NCBI RefSeq assembly: GCF_009707485.1
Contig: NZ_CP046121.1
Span: 2,790,001 to 2,854,000, forward strand
Length of the DNA stretch: 64,000 nt
DNA from: Nostocoides sp. HKS02
Lineage (GTDB): Bacteria; Actinomycetota; Actinomycetes; Actinomycetales; Dermatophilaceae
Direction of reading: 5' to 3'
The position numbers and the translations under genes are program-made. The notes under the pieces were generated by a model. It was not told the DNA's origin. It did not search any database and saw only the letters and a program-made list of their open reading frames with translations. Positions 1-10,113 of the stretch are shown here, piece after piece; within the stretch, counting starts at the first letter, position 1, and every line of letters begins with the position of its first letter.

Positions 1-950
1 CTGGCCCGAACGACTCGGCACGGCGCCGCAGCACCTGCTGACCGGCGTCCCGGCATACGTCGACGGTCGCATGCTGGCGATCACCCAGCAGGCCGGCGGG
101 CGCATCGTCAACCGCGACCGGATGTGGCACTACGTCGAGGGCATCGAGAACTGGGCTCCGCTGTGGCCCGGTCACGCGATCCGCATCCTGCCGGGGCCGA
201 GCTCGCTGTGGTTCGACGGCAACGGCGATCGGCTGCCCGCGCCGCTTGTTCCCGGGCTTCGACACCCTCGGCACGCTCGCCCACCTGCGTCAGACCGGCC
301 ACGACCACAGCTGGTTCATCCTCACCGCGAAGATCATCGGCAAGGAGTTCGCCCTGTCGGGCTCGGAGCAGAACCCTGATCTCACCGGCAAGTCCGTGCG
401 CGACGTGCTCGGCCGCGCCCGCGCCGACATGCCTGCGCCGGTGCGAGCCTTCCTCGACAAGGGCGCGGACTTCGTCTCTGCCGACACGCTGCCCGAGCTG
501 GTCGCCAAGATGAACGCGCTCACCCCGCACGCGCCCCTCGACCTGGCCCACCTCGAGCGCCAGATCGTCGACCGGGACCGTCAGCTCGAGAACCCGTACT
601 CCAAGGACGCCCAGGTGACGGCCCTCCGCGGCGCGCGAAACTACCGCGGTGACAAGCTGATTCGTACTGCGCGCCCGCACCGCATCCTCGACCCCGAGGC
701 CGGGCCGCTCATCGCGGTGCGGCTGCACGTGCTCACCCGCAAGACCTTGGGTGGGCTCGAGACCGACCTCTCGTCGCGGGTCCGGTCCGACTCCGGCGAG
801 CCGGTTCCCGGGCTGTATGCCGCGGGTGAGGTGGCCGGGTTCGGCGGCGGAGGGATGCACGGGTACCGCGCGCTCGAGGGCACCTTCCTGGGCGGGTGCA
901 TCTTCTCGGGGCGAGCCGCTGGGCGCGCTGCGGCGGCCGCCGTCGGCTGA
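1..950 (+). CDS. FAD-binding dehydrogenase (3-ketosteroid delta1-dehydrogenase-like), 3' part, frameshifted
   Basis: This is the carboxy-terminal part of a flavoprotein dehydrogenase; the start lies left of the window. The conserved FAD-closing segment GLYAAGEVAGFGGGGMHG followed by LEGTFLGGCIFSGRAAG near the end is typical of fumarate reductase/KstD-fold predicted oxidoreductases. The substrate cannot be read from this part. The reading frame entered at base 2 (WPERLGTAPQHLL...) changes by +1 inside GCTTGTTC at 244-251. Removing one T restores ...RLPAPLFPGFDTLGTL without any other change, so the break looks like one of the recurrent single-T insertions of this window rather than real decay. 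The enzyme would act in the cytoplasm as an FAD-dependent redox enzyme; steroid or other specificity is not claimed. Confidence 0.8.
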
Positions 951-956
951 CGACCT

Positions 957-985
957 GCAGGAACCTCAGCAGCAGAGGTTGCTGC
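957..985. terminator. Stem-loop between convergent genes
   Basis: GCAG-g-AACCTC, a 7-base loop, then GAGGTT-g-CTGC form a ten-pair stem with one internal G.G mismatch. It lies directly after the flavoprotein stop and before the convergent bpa stop, so it could serve both strands. There is no clear T-tract, which is common in high-GC actinobacteria. Confidence 0.6.
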
Positions 986-1011
986 ACGGGGAACTGCGCG
1001 CGTCGGGACGG

Positions 1012-1620
1012 TCAGAGGTACTGGCCCGTGGGTCCGCTGTGCTGGTCGTCGCCCGGCATACCAGGGGCGCCCGGCCCACCAGGCATGCCTGGCATGCCCT
1101 GGGTGCCGTCGGGAGCGTGGCCCGGCGGGAGGGCCCGCCGCATCTGGGCGAGCTGCTGCTGGGCAGCCATCTGCTGGGCGAACAGCGCCGTCTGGATGCC
1201 GTGGAACAGCCCCTCCAGCCACCCGACCAGCTGGGCTTGGGCGATCCGGAGCTCGGCGTCCGTCGGGGCGTGGTCCTCGTTGAAGGGCAACGCGATCCGC
1301 TCCAGCTCGTCGATCAGCTCGGGGGCCAGGCCATCCTCGAGCTCCTTGATCGAGCGTCGGTGGATCTCGGCGAGGCGGACCCGGCCGGCGTCGTCGAGCG
1401 GGGCGTTGCGCACCTCCTCGAGCAGCTGCTTGATCATCGAGCCGATGCGCATCACCTTGGCCGGCTGCTCGACGAGGTCGGCGGGGTTGGTCGGACCGTC
1501 GTGCTCCTCGGAGTGCGGGGCGACGCCCATGCCGTCCTGGGTCACGACCACGACGCGGGGCTGGTCGGCACCGGAGTCGTCGGGCTGGGGCTGCTGTGGC
1601 TGCTCGGTCATGACCTCCAT
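1012..1620 (-). CDS. bpa: Bacterial proteasome activator Bpa
   Basis: This is the ATP-independent ring activator that docks on the 20S proteasome and feeds it unfolded proteins, the orthologue of mycobacterial Rv3780. The core carries the family signature DLVEQPAKVMRIGSMIKQLL and the helical stretch around AQAQLVGWLEGLFHGIQTAL. The last four residues are GQYL, the HbYX-like tail that inserts into proteasome alpha-ring pockets. Between core and tail is a flexible Gly/Pro/Met-rich linker (GMPGMPGGPGAPGMPG), longer than in mycobacteria. The start could be the ATG at 1620 or, nine bases in, at 1611 (MTEQPQQPQP); the latter has a GGAGG only two bases upstream. Its presence implies a 20S proteasome elsewhere in the genome. 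Confidence 0.93.
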   Translation of the reverse strand: MEVMTEQPQQPQPDDSGADQPRVVVVTQDGMGVAPHSEEHDGPTNPADLVEQPAKVMRIGSMIKQLLEEVRNAPLDDAGRVRLAEIHRRSIKELEDGLAPELIDELERIALPFNEDHAPTDAELRIAQAQLVGWLEGLFHGIQTALFAQQMAAQQQLAQMRRALPPGHAPDGTQGMPGMPGGPGAPGMPGDDQHSGPTGQYL

Positions 1621-1654
1621 CCTGCTACAGGTCCGGACGACAGGAGCGCGGCCC

Positions 1655-2017
1655 TCAGTGCCAGAGCAGGACGGCCGCCAGGGCCACCGCCGCAGGCACG
1701 GCCTGGACGAGCAGGATCCTGCGGCTGGCCGTGGCGGCGCCGTAGACCCCGGCGACGACCACGCAGAGCAGGAAGAACACCTGCGTGCCGAAGCGCAGGT
1801 GCTGCGGACCCACCAGGCCCCAGACCAGCCCGGCTGCGAGGAAGCCGTTGTAGAGCCCCTGGTTCGCGGCCAGCACCTTCGTCTGGCGGGCGAACTCCTC
1901 CTCGAGTCCGAACGCCGCCCGGCCACGCGGCGTCGTCCAGAGGAACATCTCGAGCACGAGGATGTAGACGTGGATCAGCGCGACGAGGGCGACGAGGGCC
2001 GTGGCGAGGGCGGTCAG
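1655..2017 (-). CDS. DUF1304 small membrane protein
   Basis: A small integral membrane protein of the DUF1304 type, function unknown. Predicted hydrophobic helices surround the conserved beginning HVYILVLEMFLWTTPRGRAAFG, followed by NQGLYNGFLAAGLVWG and two more hydrophobic segments. The only ATG in frame (at 1957) would cut off the first helix with the conserved HVYI. No ATG or GTG exists further up, but a CTG at 2017 would add the expected N-terminal helix (LTALATALVALVALIH). I therefore extend the gene to 2017, with the start uncertain. It lies between bpa and a quinone oxidoreductase on the same strand with short gaps, so co-transcription is possible. Confidence 0.65.
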   Translation of the reverse strand: MTALATALVALVALIHVYILVLEMFLWTTPRGRAAFGLEEEFARQTKVLAANQGLYNGFLAAGLVWGLVGPQHLRFGTQVFFLLCVVVAGVYGAATASRRILLVQAVPAAVALAAVLLWH

Positions 2018-2041
2018 GGGCCCAGACTGGCAGAGCGGTCG

Positions 2042-3019
2042 TCAGGTGGTGAGCAGGATCTTGCCGACGTGGCCGCTGGCCTCGAGCTCGCGGTGGGCCT
2101 CGGCGGCGTCGCCGAGGGCGTGGCGCGAATGGATGACGGGCTTGACCCGGCCCGACTCGATCAGTGGCCAGACGTGCTCGCGGACCGCGGCGACGATGGC
2201 TGCCTTCTCCGCGGCGGGTCGAGCCCGCAGGGACGTGGCGATGACGGCGGCCCGCTTGCGCAGCAGCTGTCCCAGGTCGAGCTCGGCCTTCGCGCCGCCC
2301 TGCAGGCCGATCACCACGAGACGCCCGTTGACCGCCAGCGCATCGACGTTGCGAGCCAGGTATGCCGCGCCCATGTTGTCGAGGATGACGTCGGCACCGG
2401 CGCCACCGGTGGCCGCCAACACCACGTCGACGAAGTCCTGCTCGCGGTAGTTGACCAGGATCTCGGCACCGAGCGAGCGGCACATCTCGAGCTTCTCGGC
2501 CGACCCTGCGGTCACGGCGACGCGGGCACCCACCTCGCGGGCGAGCTGGATCGCCATCGTGCCGATCCCCGATGACCCGCCGTGGACGAGGACGGTTTGC
2601 CCCGGCAGGAGGTTCGCGGTCATGAAGACGTTGGACCACACGGTGCTGACGACCTCGGGCAGTGCCGCTGCGTCCGCCAGCGCCACACCGGACGGGACGG
2701 GCAGCAGCTGCTCGGCGGGCACGCACACGAGCTCGGCGTACCCCCCGCCGGAGAGCAGGCCGCATACCTCGTCGCCGACGGCCCAGCCCTGCACGCCAGA
2801 ACCGATCGCGTCGATCGTCCCGCTGACCTCGAGGCCCGGGTACTCGGGAGCGCCCGCCGGAGGCGGGTAGAAGCCCATCCGCTGCATCACGTCGGCTCGG
2901 TTGACCCCGGCCGCGACCACCCGCACACGCACCTCGCCCTCGGTGGGCTCGGGCGTGGGGACGTCGGCCAGGACGAGCGCCGAGGCGTCACCGGGCTGGG
3001 GAATCGTGATGGCCTTCAT
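2042..3019 (-). CDS. NAD(P)H-quinone oxidoreductase, PIG3-type zinc-binding dehydrogenase
   Basis: A 325-residue medium-chain dehydrogenase/reductase. It begins MKAITIPQPGDASALVL, has the N-terminal GroES-like domain (GVNRADVMQRMGFYPPPAG is typical of PIG3/TP53I3-like quinone oxidoreductases) and a nucleotide-binding Rossmann segment VHGGSSGIGTMAIQLA around residues 145-160. Members reduce quinones one electron at a time with NADPH in the cytosol and usually lack zinc; no structural-zinc cysteine cluster is seen here. The start ATG overlaps the stop of the upstream mobA-like gene by ATGA, so the two are translationally coupled. Confidence 0.9.
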   Translation of the reverse strand: MKAITIPQPGDASALVLADVPTPEPTEGEVRVRVVAAGVNRADVMQRMGFYPPPAGAPEYPGLEVSGTIDAIGSGVQGWAVGDEVCGLLSGGGYAELVCVPAEQLLPVPSGVALADAAALPEVVSTVWSNVFMTANLLPGQTVLVHGGSSGIGTMAIQLAREVGARVAVTAGSAEKLEMCRSLGAEILVNYREQDFVDVVLAATGGAGADVILDNMGAAYLARNVDALAVNGRLVVIGLQGGAKAELDLGQLLRKRAAVIATSLRARPAAEKAAIVAAVREHVWPLIESGRVKPVIHSRHALGDAAEAHRELEASGHVGKILLTT

Positions 3020-3594
3020 CCCTCGAGCCTATGCCGCGCCCGCTCGAGGTCCTCGGGGGTGTCGACGTCGAGGGCCGCGACCGGGTCCACCGGGACGTCC
3101 AGCACTCGCAGGGTGTCGAGCAGGCGCATCAGCGGCATCCCCACGGGATCGTTCGGCAGTGCACCTGCCAACGCTGCCGTCCGGTATGCCGCGAGCAACG
3201 GCTGGCTACGCCCGGCGCCATCGCGGCCCACCGCCGCGTCCGCGTCCGGCGCGAGGTCGAGGGCCGAGACGAGGCTGGGAGCCGCGTGGGCGGCATACGG
3301 CATGTCGCCGCCGAGGAGGACGAGGACCGGGCTGCTCACCCCCGGCAGCGACGCGGCCAGGGCGGCGAGTGGTCCGCCACCCGGAGGATGCTCCTGGCAC
3401 CAGGTGACCTCGCGCGGCACCGGACGCGGTGCGCCGACGCAGATCACTGGCCAGTGACCCGGCAGCCCGCCGAGCAGGCGGTCGAGGACGGTGGTGCCGG
3501 CGAGGTCGGCGCGCGTCTTGTCGCTGCCGAAGCGCCGCGCAGAGCCCCCGCAGAGGACCACCACGGTCACGGCTGGGGCGTGGTGTGTGGTCAT
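3016..3594 (-). CDS. mobA: Molybdenum cofactor guanylyltransferase MobA-like NTP transferase
   Basis: A 192-residue nucleotidyltransferase of the MobA/MobA-like family that attaches GMP (or CMP, in MocA relatives) to molybdopterin. The N-terminal signature VVVLCGGSARRFGSDKTRAD matches the family's GG-x-S-x-R-x-G-x-DK nucleotide-binding loop. VLLGGDMPY carries the metal-binding Asp, and DVDTPEDL near the C-terminus is typical. The start is the ATG at 3594 (MTTHHAPAV); longer open frames upstream would run into the regulator gene. It overlaps the quinone oxidoreductase by four bases. No other molybdenum-cofactor gene lies nearby. Confidence 0.85.
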   Translation of the reverse strand: MTTHHAPAVTVVVLCGGSARRFGSDKTRADLAGTTVLDRLLGGLPGHWPVICVGAPRPVPREVTWCQEHPPGGGPLAALAASLPGVSSPVLVLLGGDMPYAAHAAPSLVSALDLAPDADAAVGRDGAGRSQPLLAAYRTAALAGALPNDPVGMPLMRLLDTLRVLDVPVDPVAALDVDTPEDLERARHRLEG

Positions 3595-3598
3595 CGGA

Positions 3599-4384
3599 TC
3601 ACGGTGACGGCGCCGGTCGCGTCCGAGGTCGCCCGCCGATGCGCGTGGTGAGGGTGACGGCGGTCCGGGTGACGGCCTGGACCAACCGGGCGCGCTCCGC
3701 CTCGTCGACCTGGTCGCTGGGGAAGGTGACGGCGACGCCCGCCACCGGGTGCCCGGTGTGGTCCAGCACCGCGTGGGCCACCGATGCCAGGCCAGGGCTG
3801 ATGCTGCCGTCCTCGACCGCATGACCCCGGTTGCGGACCTCGGTGAGCTGACGGCGCAGCTCGCTGACGGACGTGGGGCCCGCTCCGTCGCGCTGGACGA
3901 GGCTGTCGCGGTGGGGGAACAACGCGCGTACCTGCGCGGGGGAGAGCTCGGCGAGCATGGCCAGTCCGCTCGCCGTGAGCGAGGCGGGTAGCCGGACGCC
4001 GACATCGGTGACCAGGAGCGGCCGGCCGGGCGCGCGCTCCTCGATGACGTAGAGCACGTCGCGTCCGTGGAGCACAGCGAGGTGGGCGTTGTGCGTCGTG
4101 CTGTCGACCAGCCGCCCGAGCAGCGGTCGCGCGATGCGTTGCAGCGGTGCCTGCCGCTGGTAGGCGGAGCCCAGCTCGAACGCGGCCACGCCGAGGCCGT
4201 ACCGCCGCTCCTCGGCGAGGTGGGTGACGTACCCGTGGTCGCGCAGCACGGTGAGCAGGTGGTAGGTCGTCGACCGGGGTAGGCCCAGGTCGCGCGCGAT
4301 GGCTCCCGCCGGAAGCGGTTCGGTATGCCGGGCCAGCAGGCTCAGCAGCGCGAGCGCCTGCCCTGCTGCGGGTGCATTCGCCAT
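3599..4384 (-). CDS. IclR-family transcriptional regulator, probable hut regulator
   Basis: A 261-residue IclR-type regulator with an N-terminal winged helix (AIARDLGLPRSTTYHLLTVLRDHGYV, residues about 28-53) and a C-terminal GAF-like effector domain. The effector domain carries the expected elements LPASLTASGLAMLAEL and a SISPGLASVAHAV loop. It is divergent from hutH, with an intergenic space of only about 80 bases that contains a perfect 8+2+8 palindrome, so it very likely controls the histidine-utilisation genes and itself. The ligand, probably histidine or urocanate, is inferred from context only. Confidence 0.88.
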   Translation of the reverse strand: MANAPAAGQALALLSLLARHTEPLPAGAIARDLGLPRSTTYHLLTVLRDHGYVTHLAEERRYGLGVAAFELGSAYQRQAPLQRIARPLLGRLVDSTTHNAHLAVLHGRDVLYVIEERAPGRPLLVTDVGVRLPASLTASGLAMLAELSPAQVRALFPHRDSLVQRDGAGPTSVSELRRQLTEVRNRGHAVEDGSISPGLASVAHAVLDHTGHPVAGVAVTFPSDQVDEAERARLVQAVTRTAVTLTTRIGGRPRTRPAPSP

Positions 4385-4392
4385 GGTGGCAT

Positions 4393-4410
4393 CGTCTCAG
4401 ACCTGAGACG
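4393..4410. promoter_or_regulatory. Palindromic operator between iclR and hutH
   Basis: CGTCTCAG-ac-CTGAGACG is a perfect inverted repeat 9 bases upstream of the regulator start, in the divergent hutH promoter region. A related half (CCGAGACG followed by an AT-rich step and GGGG) recurs near 11466 ahead of the second hut operon. It is most simply the IclR-family binding site. Confidence 0.7.
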
Positions 4411-4463
4411 GAATGGGGGTCCCAAGGCGCGCCGGGGCGGCATACCTCCGCTGCAATGGAGGC

Positions 4464-6026
4464 ATGACGCAGACCACCTCCACGCACACTGTCACCGTCG
4501 GCACCGGCCCGGTGTCCTTCGACGACGTCGTGGCGGTGGCCCGGCACGACGCCCACGTGGTCATCGCCGAGGCGTCCCTCGCCGAGGTGCGCCGGACGCG
4601 CGCGGTGATCGAGGCGCTGGCCGACGACGTGATCCCGCACTACGGCGTCTCGACGGGCTTCGGCGCGCTGGCCACCCGCCACATCCCGCTCGAGCTGCGC
4701 GCCCAGCTCCAGCGCTCGCTCGTGCGCTCGCACGCCGCCGGCTCCGGCCCGGAGGTCGAGCGTGAGGTCGTCCGCGCGCTGATGCTCCTGCGCATCTCGA
4801 CCCTGGCCACCGGGCGCACCGGCATCCGCGAGCAGACGCTGCAGACCTACGTCGCCATGCTCAACGCTGGCATCACCCCGGTCGTCCACGAGTACGGCTC
4901 GCTCGGCTGCTCAGGTGACCTCGCCCCCCTGTCGCACTGCGCGCTGGCGCTCATGGGCGAGGGCGTCGTGCGCGACCGCGGCGGCGAACGAATGGCGACG
5001 GCCGACGCGTTCACCGCGGCAGGCATCACCCCGGTCGAGCTCCGCGAGAAGGAGGGCCTGGCCCTCATCAACGGCACCGACGGCATGCTCGGCATGCTCG
5101 TCCTGGCGATCACCGACCTGCGCATGCTGCTGAAGGTCGCCGACGTCACCGCCGCGATGAGTGTCGAGGGCCAGCTGGGCACCGATGACGTCTTCGCCGC
5201 CGACCTGCACGCCCTGCGCCCCCAGCCCGGCCAGGCCCGGTCTGCCGAGAACCTCCGAAAGCTCATGCGCGACAGCGAGATCCGCGAGAGCCACCGTGAC
5301 CCCGAGGCGTGCACCCGGGTGCAGGACGCGTACTCGCTGCGCTGCTCGCCGCAGGTGGCCGGTGCCGTCCGCGACACCGTGGAGTATGCCGCGCAGGTGG
5401 CCGGCTTCGAGCTCGCCTCGGCGGTCGACAACCCGGTCGTGACACCCGACGGGCGGGTGGAGTCCAACGGCAACTTCCACGGAGCTCCCGTGGCCTACGT
5501 GCTGGACTTCCTCGCGATCGTCGCCGCCGACCTCGCCTCGATCAGCGAGCGGCGCACTGACCGTTTCCTCGACGTGGCCCGCAACCACGGACTCACCGCG
5601 TTCCTCGCCGACGACCCCGGCGTGGACAGCGGCCACATGATCGCCCAGTACACCCAGGCCGCCATCGTCTCGGAGATGAAGCGGCTCGCCAGCCCGGCGT
5701 CGGTCGACTCGATCCCGTCCAGCGCGATGCAGGAGGACCACGTGTCGATGGGGTGGTCGGCCGCGCGCAAGCTGCGCCGCTCCGTCGACGGGCTGAGCCG
5801 GGTGCTGGCGGTCGAGCTGCTCACCGCCGCTCGCGCGCTCGACCTGCGGGCGCCGCTCGAGCCGTCGCCCGCCACTGCTGCCGTGGTCCGCGCGCTGCGC
5901 GAGGCGGGTGCTCCGGCTCCCGGCACCGACCGGTTCCTCGCGCCCGAGATCGAGACCGCCGTGCAGCTCGTCGCCAGCGGAGCGGTCGTCACCGCCGCCG
6001 AAGCCGTCACAGGCACCCTGAACTGA
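4464..6026 (+). CDS. hutH: Histidine ammonia-lyase
   Basis: Catalyses non-oxidative deamination of L-histidine to urocanate, the first step of histidine breakdown. The 520-residue protein shows the catalytic-tyrosine region [12 protein letters not shown] (Tyr near 60), the MIO-forming loop and the C-terminal helical bundle ([29 protein letters not shown]). The MIO tripeptide is Cys-Ser-Gly (about 148-150, within [14 protein letters not shown]) instead of the usual Ala-Ser-Gly. As I recall, actinobacterial HutH can carry this variant. The start is set by GGAGG just before the ATG at 4464. hutU follows after 41 bases. Confidence 0.96.
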   Translation: MTQTTSTHTVTVGTGPVSFDDVVAVARHDAHVVIAEASLAEVRRTRAVIEALADDVIPHYGVSTGFGALATRHIPLELRAQLQRSLVRSHAAGSGPEVEREVVRALMLLRISTLATGRTGIREQTLQTYVAMLNAGITPVVHEYGSLGCSGDLAPLSHCALALMGEGVVRDRGGERMATADAFTAAGITPVELREKEGLALINGTDGMLGMLVLAITDLRMLLKVADVTAAMSVEGQLGTDDVFAADLHALRPQPGQARSAENLRKLMRDSEIRESHRDPEACTRVQDAYSLRCSPQVAGAVRDTVEYAAQVAGFELASAVDNPVVTPDGRVESNGNFHGAPVAYVLDFLAIVAADLASISERRTDRFLDVARNHGLTAFLADDPGVDSGHMIAQYTQAAIVSEMKRLASPASVDSIPSSAMQEDHVSMGWSAARKLRRSVDGLSRVLAVELLTAARALDLRAPLEPSPATAAVVRALREAGAPAPGTDRFLAPEIETAVQLVASGAVVTAAEAVTGTLN

Positions 6027-6067
6027 ACCCACCGGCATACCGAACAGACGTAGTGAAGGAGAACGAC

Positions 6068-7717
<1,650 letters not shown>

Positions 7718-7723
<6 letters not shown>

Positions 7724-7747
7724 CCCCGCGAGGGCTGACCCCGCGAG
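7718..7747. repeat. 15-bp perfect tandem duplication at the hutU stop
   Basis: GGCTGACCCCGCGAG occurs twice back to back. The first copy contains the hutU stop codon TGA, so the duplication leaves the protein unchanged. It looks like a recent slippage event. Confidence 0.8.
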
Positions 7748-7749
7748 GA

Positions 7750-7774
7750 TGCCGGGTCACGAGGTGGCCCGGCA
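7750..7774. terminator. Stem-loop between convergent hutU and the M50 peptidase gene
   Basis: TGCCGGG and CCCGGCA form a perfect 7-pair stem with an 11-base loop, placed between two converging stop codons. It fits a bidirectional terminator without a T-tract. Confidence 0.6.
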
Positions 7775-7781
7775 CCCTCCC

Positions 7782-10103
7782 TCAGGGCGTGGTGGTCGCG
7801 GTCGCCGTCGGGGTGGGATCGACGGCCGTCGTCGGTGACGCATCGACCGTCGGGCTCGGCACCGGTCCCGACTGACCTGCTCCCGTGGTCCCGCCGGCCG
7901 GCGCGGTCGCCGGAGCGGGCGCCCCGGTGGCGTTGGCGGTCGGTGAGGACGAGACCGCGCCAGGGCTCCCGGGGGTCGGGGACGCCGACGCGCCATCCGT
8001 CGGACCCGGGCCGGGCGTCGCCCCCGGAGAGGTGGCCGCGGCCGTGACGATCGTGGTGATCTGCTCCTGGTACGCGAGCAGCTGGGTGCGGATCTGGTCC
8101 AGCGGCACGTCACGGAGGTGCGCGGCATACGCCGTGATCTGTTGCCACAGGGCGTCCAGCCGCGCGCGGGCGTCACTGCTCAGCTCACCGGGCACCGTCA
8201 GCACCAGCTGCTGGGCGAGGGCGTAGGTCACGCACTTCATGCACGAGTAGTTCACCGCTCCGGAGAGGTTCTGGGGGATCGCCACGTTGGCATGACCGAC
8301 GATGAGGACGACCTGGAAGGCCACCGCGACGGTCTGGCAGCTCGTGCAGCTGGCGAAGGCGTACGCCTCGTTGCGGTTGGTCACGCTGGGGCCGTCGGCC
8401 CAGACCAGGGCGAACGCCACGTCATACAGGGACGAGCCGTTGGTCGTGTTGACCGCGAGCGCCTGGGTGTCACCTGCCCCCGGAGCGCTCGGTCGGTTGA
8501 AGGGGAAGACCCATGCCGGGCGTGAGCCCGTGGTGCCACCGGAGCCCTTGGGGACGAGCACCAGGGCGAGCTCGGGGTGGTCCTTGGTGGGCGGAGCGGT
8601 GGCCGATGCCCAGACGGTGTGTGGCGCCGACGCGATCTGACCGTCTCGCAGCTGAGGGTTGCCGATCCCGGCCGCCGGGATGCTGTCGAGCACCGTGCCT
8701 CGCTCGAACGGCTGGACGGGCCGGTAGCGGTTGGCGTCCGGCCACCAGGCCCACGCGAGGCCGGCGACCAGCGCGGCCGCCAGTACCCCTGCGACGGCTC
8801 GGCGACCCGGCCGACCCTGTGTGCGCTTCCAGGTCGTCGTGGTCAGCTGTCGCACCAGACGGGCGAGGATGAGCAGCGTCCCGAGGATGGGCAGGGCGAC
8901 CGCGACCACTGCCAGCAGCCGCACGGCCACCCCGGTGGCATCGCCGCCGGACCAGTCGACGGACAGGTCGTGCGCCTGGGCCTGCACGCTGTGCCAGGCA
9001 CTGCCCAACACTCGCGGAAGGGCAAGGACCATGAGCGCCAGGGTGAACAGCATCAGCGGGACGATGAGCAGCACCCAGGTCGTCACCACCGCGCGCGCCC
9101 ACGGCTTGAGCTCGGCGGCTCGGGGCTCGGTCGGTCGGCCCGGGACCAGGCTGCGCAGCGTCGGGCCGATGCGCGCATAGAGATCAGGCACCCCGGTCAG
9201 GTCGGCCAGGGTGTGGTAGCCGTCGAACCGCACCATGGGCGCGAGCTGGCGCACCATCTGGAGCAGCTGGGCGGCGAGGATGAGGAGCAGGGCGTCCCAC
9301 CGGGTGGCGAACCAGACGGCATACATCGCCACGCCCATCAGGGCGTTGAAGTAGAGACCGCCCAGGTCGACGCGCAGTCGGCCGGGCCGCCCCAGGCGGT
9401 AGCTGTCGGTGACGTCGGTGTAGAACGCCGGCCACACGAGGTACAGCCCCATGCCCATCGCACCCGGCGTGGCGCCACCGTAGCGACAGGCCGACGCGTG
9501 GCCGAACTCGTGGAAGCCCGCCGAGAAGACGGTGATGGCGAAGACCACGAGCAACAGCAGCGGCTGGTCGAACGCCTGGTACGTCGCTGACCCCAGCCCC
9601 TTGGTGAACAGCAGCCAGGCCGAGATCACCAGGAACGCCGCGACGATGACCGCCACCAGGACGGGTGCGAAGAGCCGCGCAAACGGTGCGGTGATGCGGC
9701 GGGTGACCGCGGCGTCGGAGACGACCCAGCGCAGCCGCAGAGCGAGCAACGGGTTCGACTTCTGCACCTGCGGCTCGGAGCCGTCGGCGGCGCGCAACAG
9801 CCCCAGGGGGCGCAGCCTGGCTTCGGCGAGCTGCTGGACATCGGCAGCCGCGACCTGCCGACCGTATGCCGCGCTGGTCACCTCGGCGATCTGCGCGTAC
9901 GTGCGGCGTCCGTCGATGGCCTCGAGGACGAGGTAGAGCAACCTGGTCAGCTGGACCGTCTGCCCGTTCGGGCGCTGGACCAGGGCAGGGGGCGTCCGGT
10001 AGCCGGATCCCCGCATCTCTCCGAGCAGGACAAGGCCGGAGGCAGGCACGGGCACACCGCGCACTGCCTCCGACGTGTCAGGTGACGACGACGTCAGGCT
10101 CAC
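7782..10103 (-). CDS. RRE (PqqD-like)/M50 membrane zinc metallopeptidase
   Basis: A 773-residue multi-pass membrane protein related to putative peptide zinc metalloproteases. Residues about 20-95 form a PqqD-like winged-helix segment (RPNGQTVQLTRLLYLVLEAI), the type of domain that binds peptide leaders in RiPP pathways. Then come transmembrane helices with the zinc motif HEFGH (about 197-201) and the second M50 motif RFDGYHTLADLTGVPDL (about 290). A later extracytoplasmic-looking region has two Cys-x-x-Cys pairs (CTSC near 585, CMKC near 621). The last ~80 residues are a Ser/Thr/Pro/Ala tail ending TATATTTP. The start is taken as the GTG 10 bases after the stop of the upstream repeat peptide, so the two genes form an operon. 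The substrate is plausibly that peptide; this is inference. Confidence 0.82.
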   Translation of the reverse strand: MSLTSSSPDTSEAVRGVPVPASGLVLLGEMRGSGYRTPPALVQRPNGQTVQLTRLLYLVLEAIDGRRTYAQIAEVTSAAYGRQVAAADVQQLAEARLRPLGLLRAADGSEPQVQKSNPLLALRLRWVVSDAAVTRRITAPFARLFAPVLVAVIVAAFLVISAWLLFTKGLGSATYQAFDQPLLLLVVFAITVFSAGFHEFGHASACRYGGATPGAMGMGLYLVWPAFYTDVTDSYRLGRPGRLRVDLGGLYFNALMGVAMYAVWFATRWDALLLILAAQLLQMVRQLAPMVRFDGYHTLADLTGVPDLYARIGPTLRSLVPGRPTEPRAAELKPWARAVVTTWVLLIVPLMLFTLALMVLALPRVLGSAWHSVQAQAHDLSVDWSGGDATGVAVRLLAVVAVALPILGTLLILARLVRQLTTTTWKRTQGRPGRRAVAGVLAAALVAGLAWAWWPDANRYRPVQPFERGTVLDSIPAAGIGNPQLRDGQIASAPHTVWASATAPPTKDHPELALVLVPKGSGGTTGSRPAWVFPFNRPSAPGAGDTQALAVNTTNGSSLYDVAFALVWADGPSVTNRNEAYAFASCTSCQTVAVAFQVVLIVGHANVAIPQNLSGAVNYSCMKCVTYALAQQLVLTVPGELSSDARARLDALWQQITAYAAHLRDVPLDQIRTQLLAYQEQITTIVTAAATSPGATPGPGPTDGASASPTPGSPGAVSSSPTANATGAPAPATAPAGGTTGAGQSGPVPSPTVDASPTTAVDPTPTATATTTP

Positions 10104-10113
10104 CCAGCGCCGA

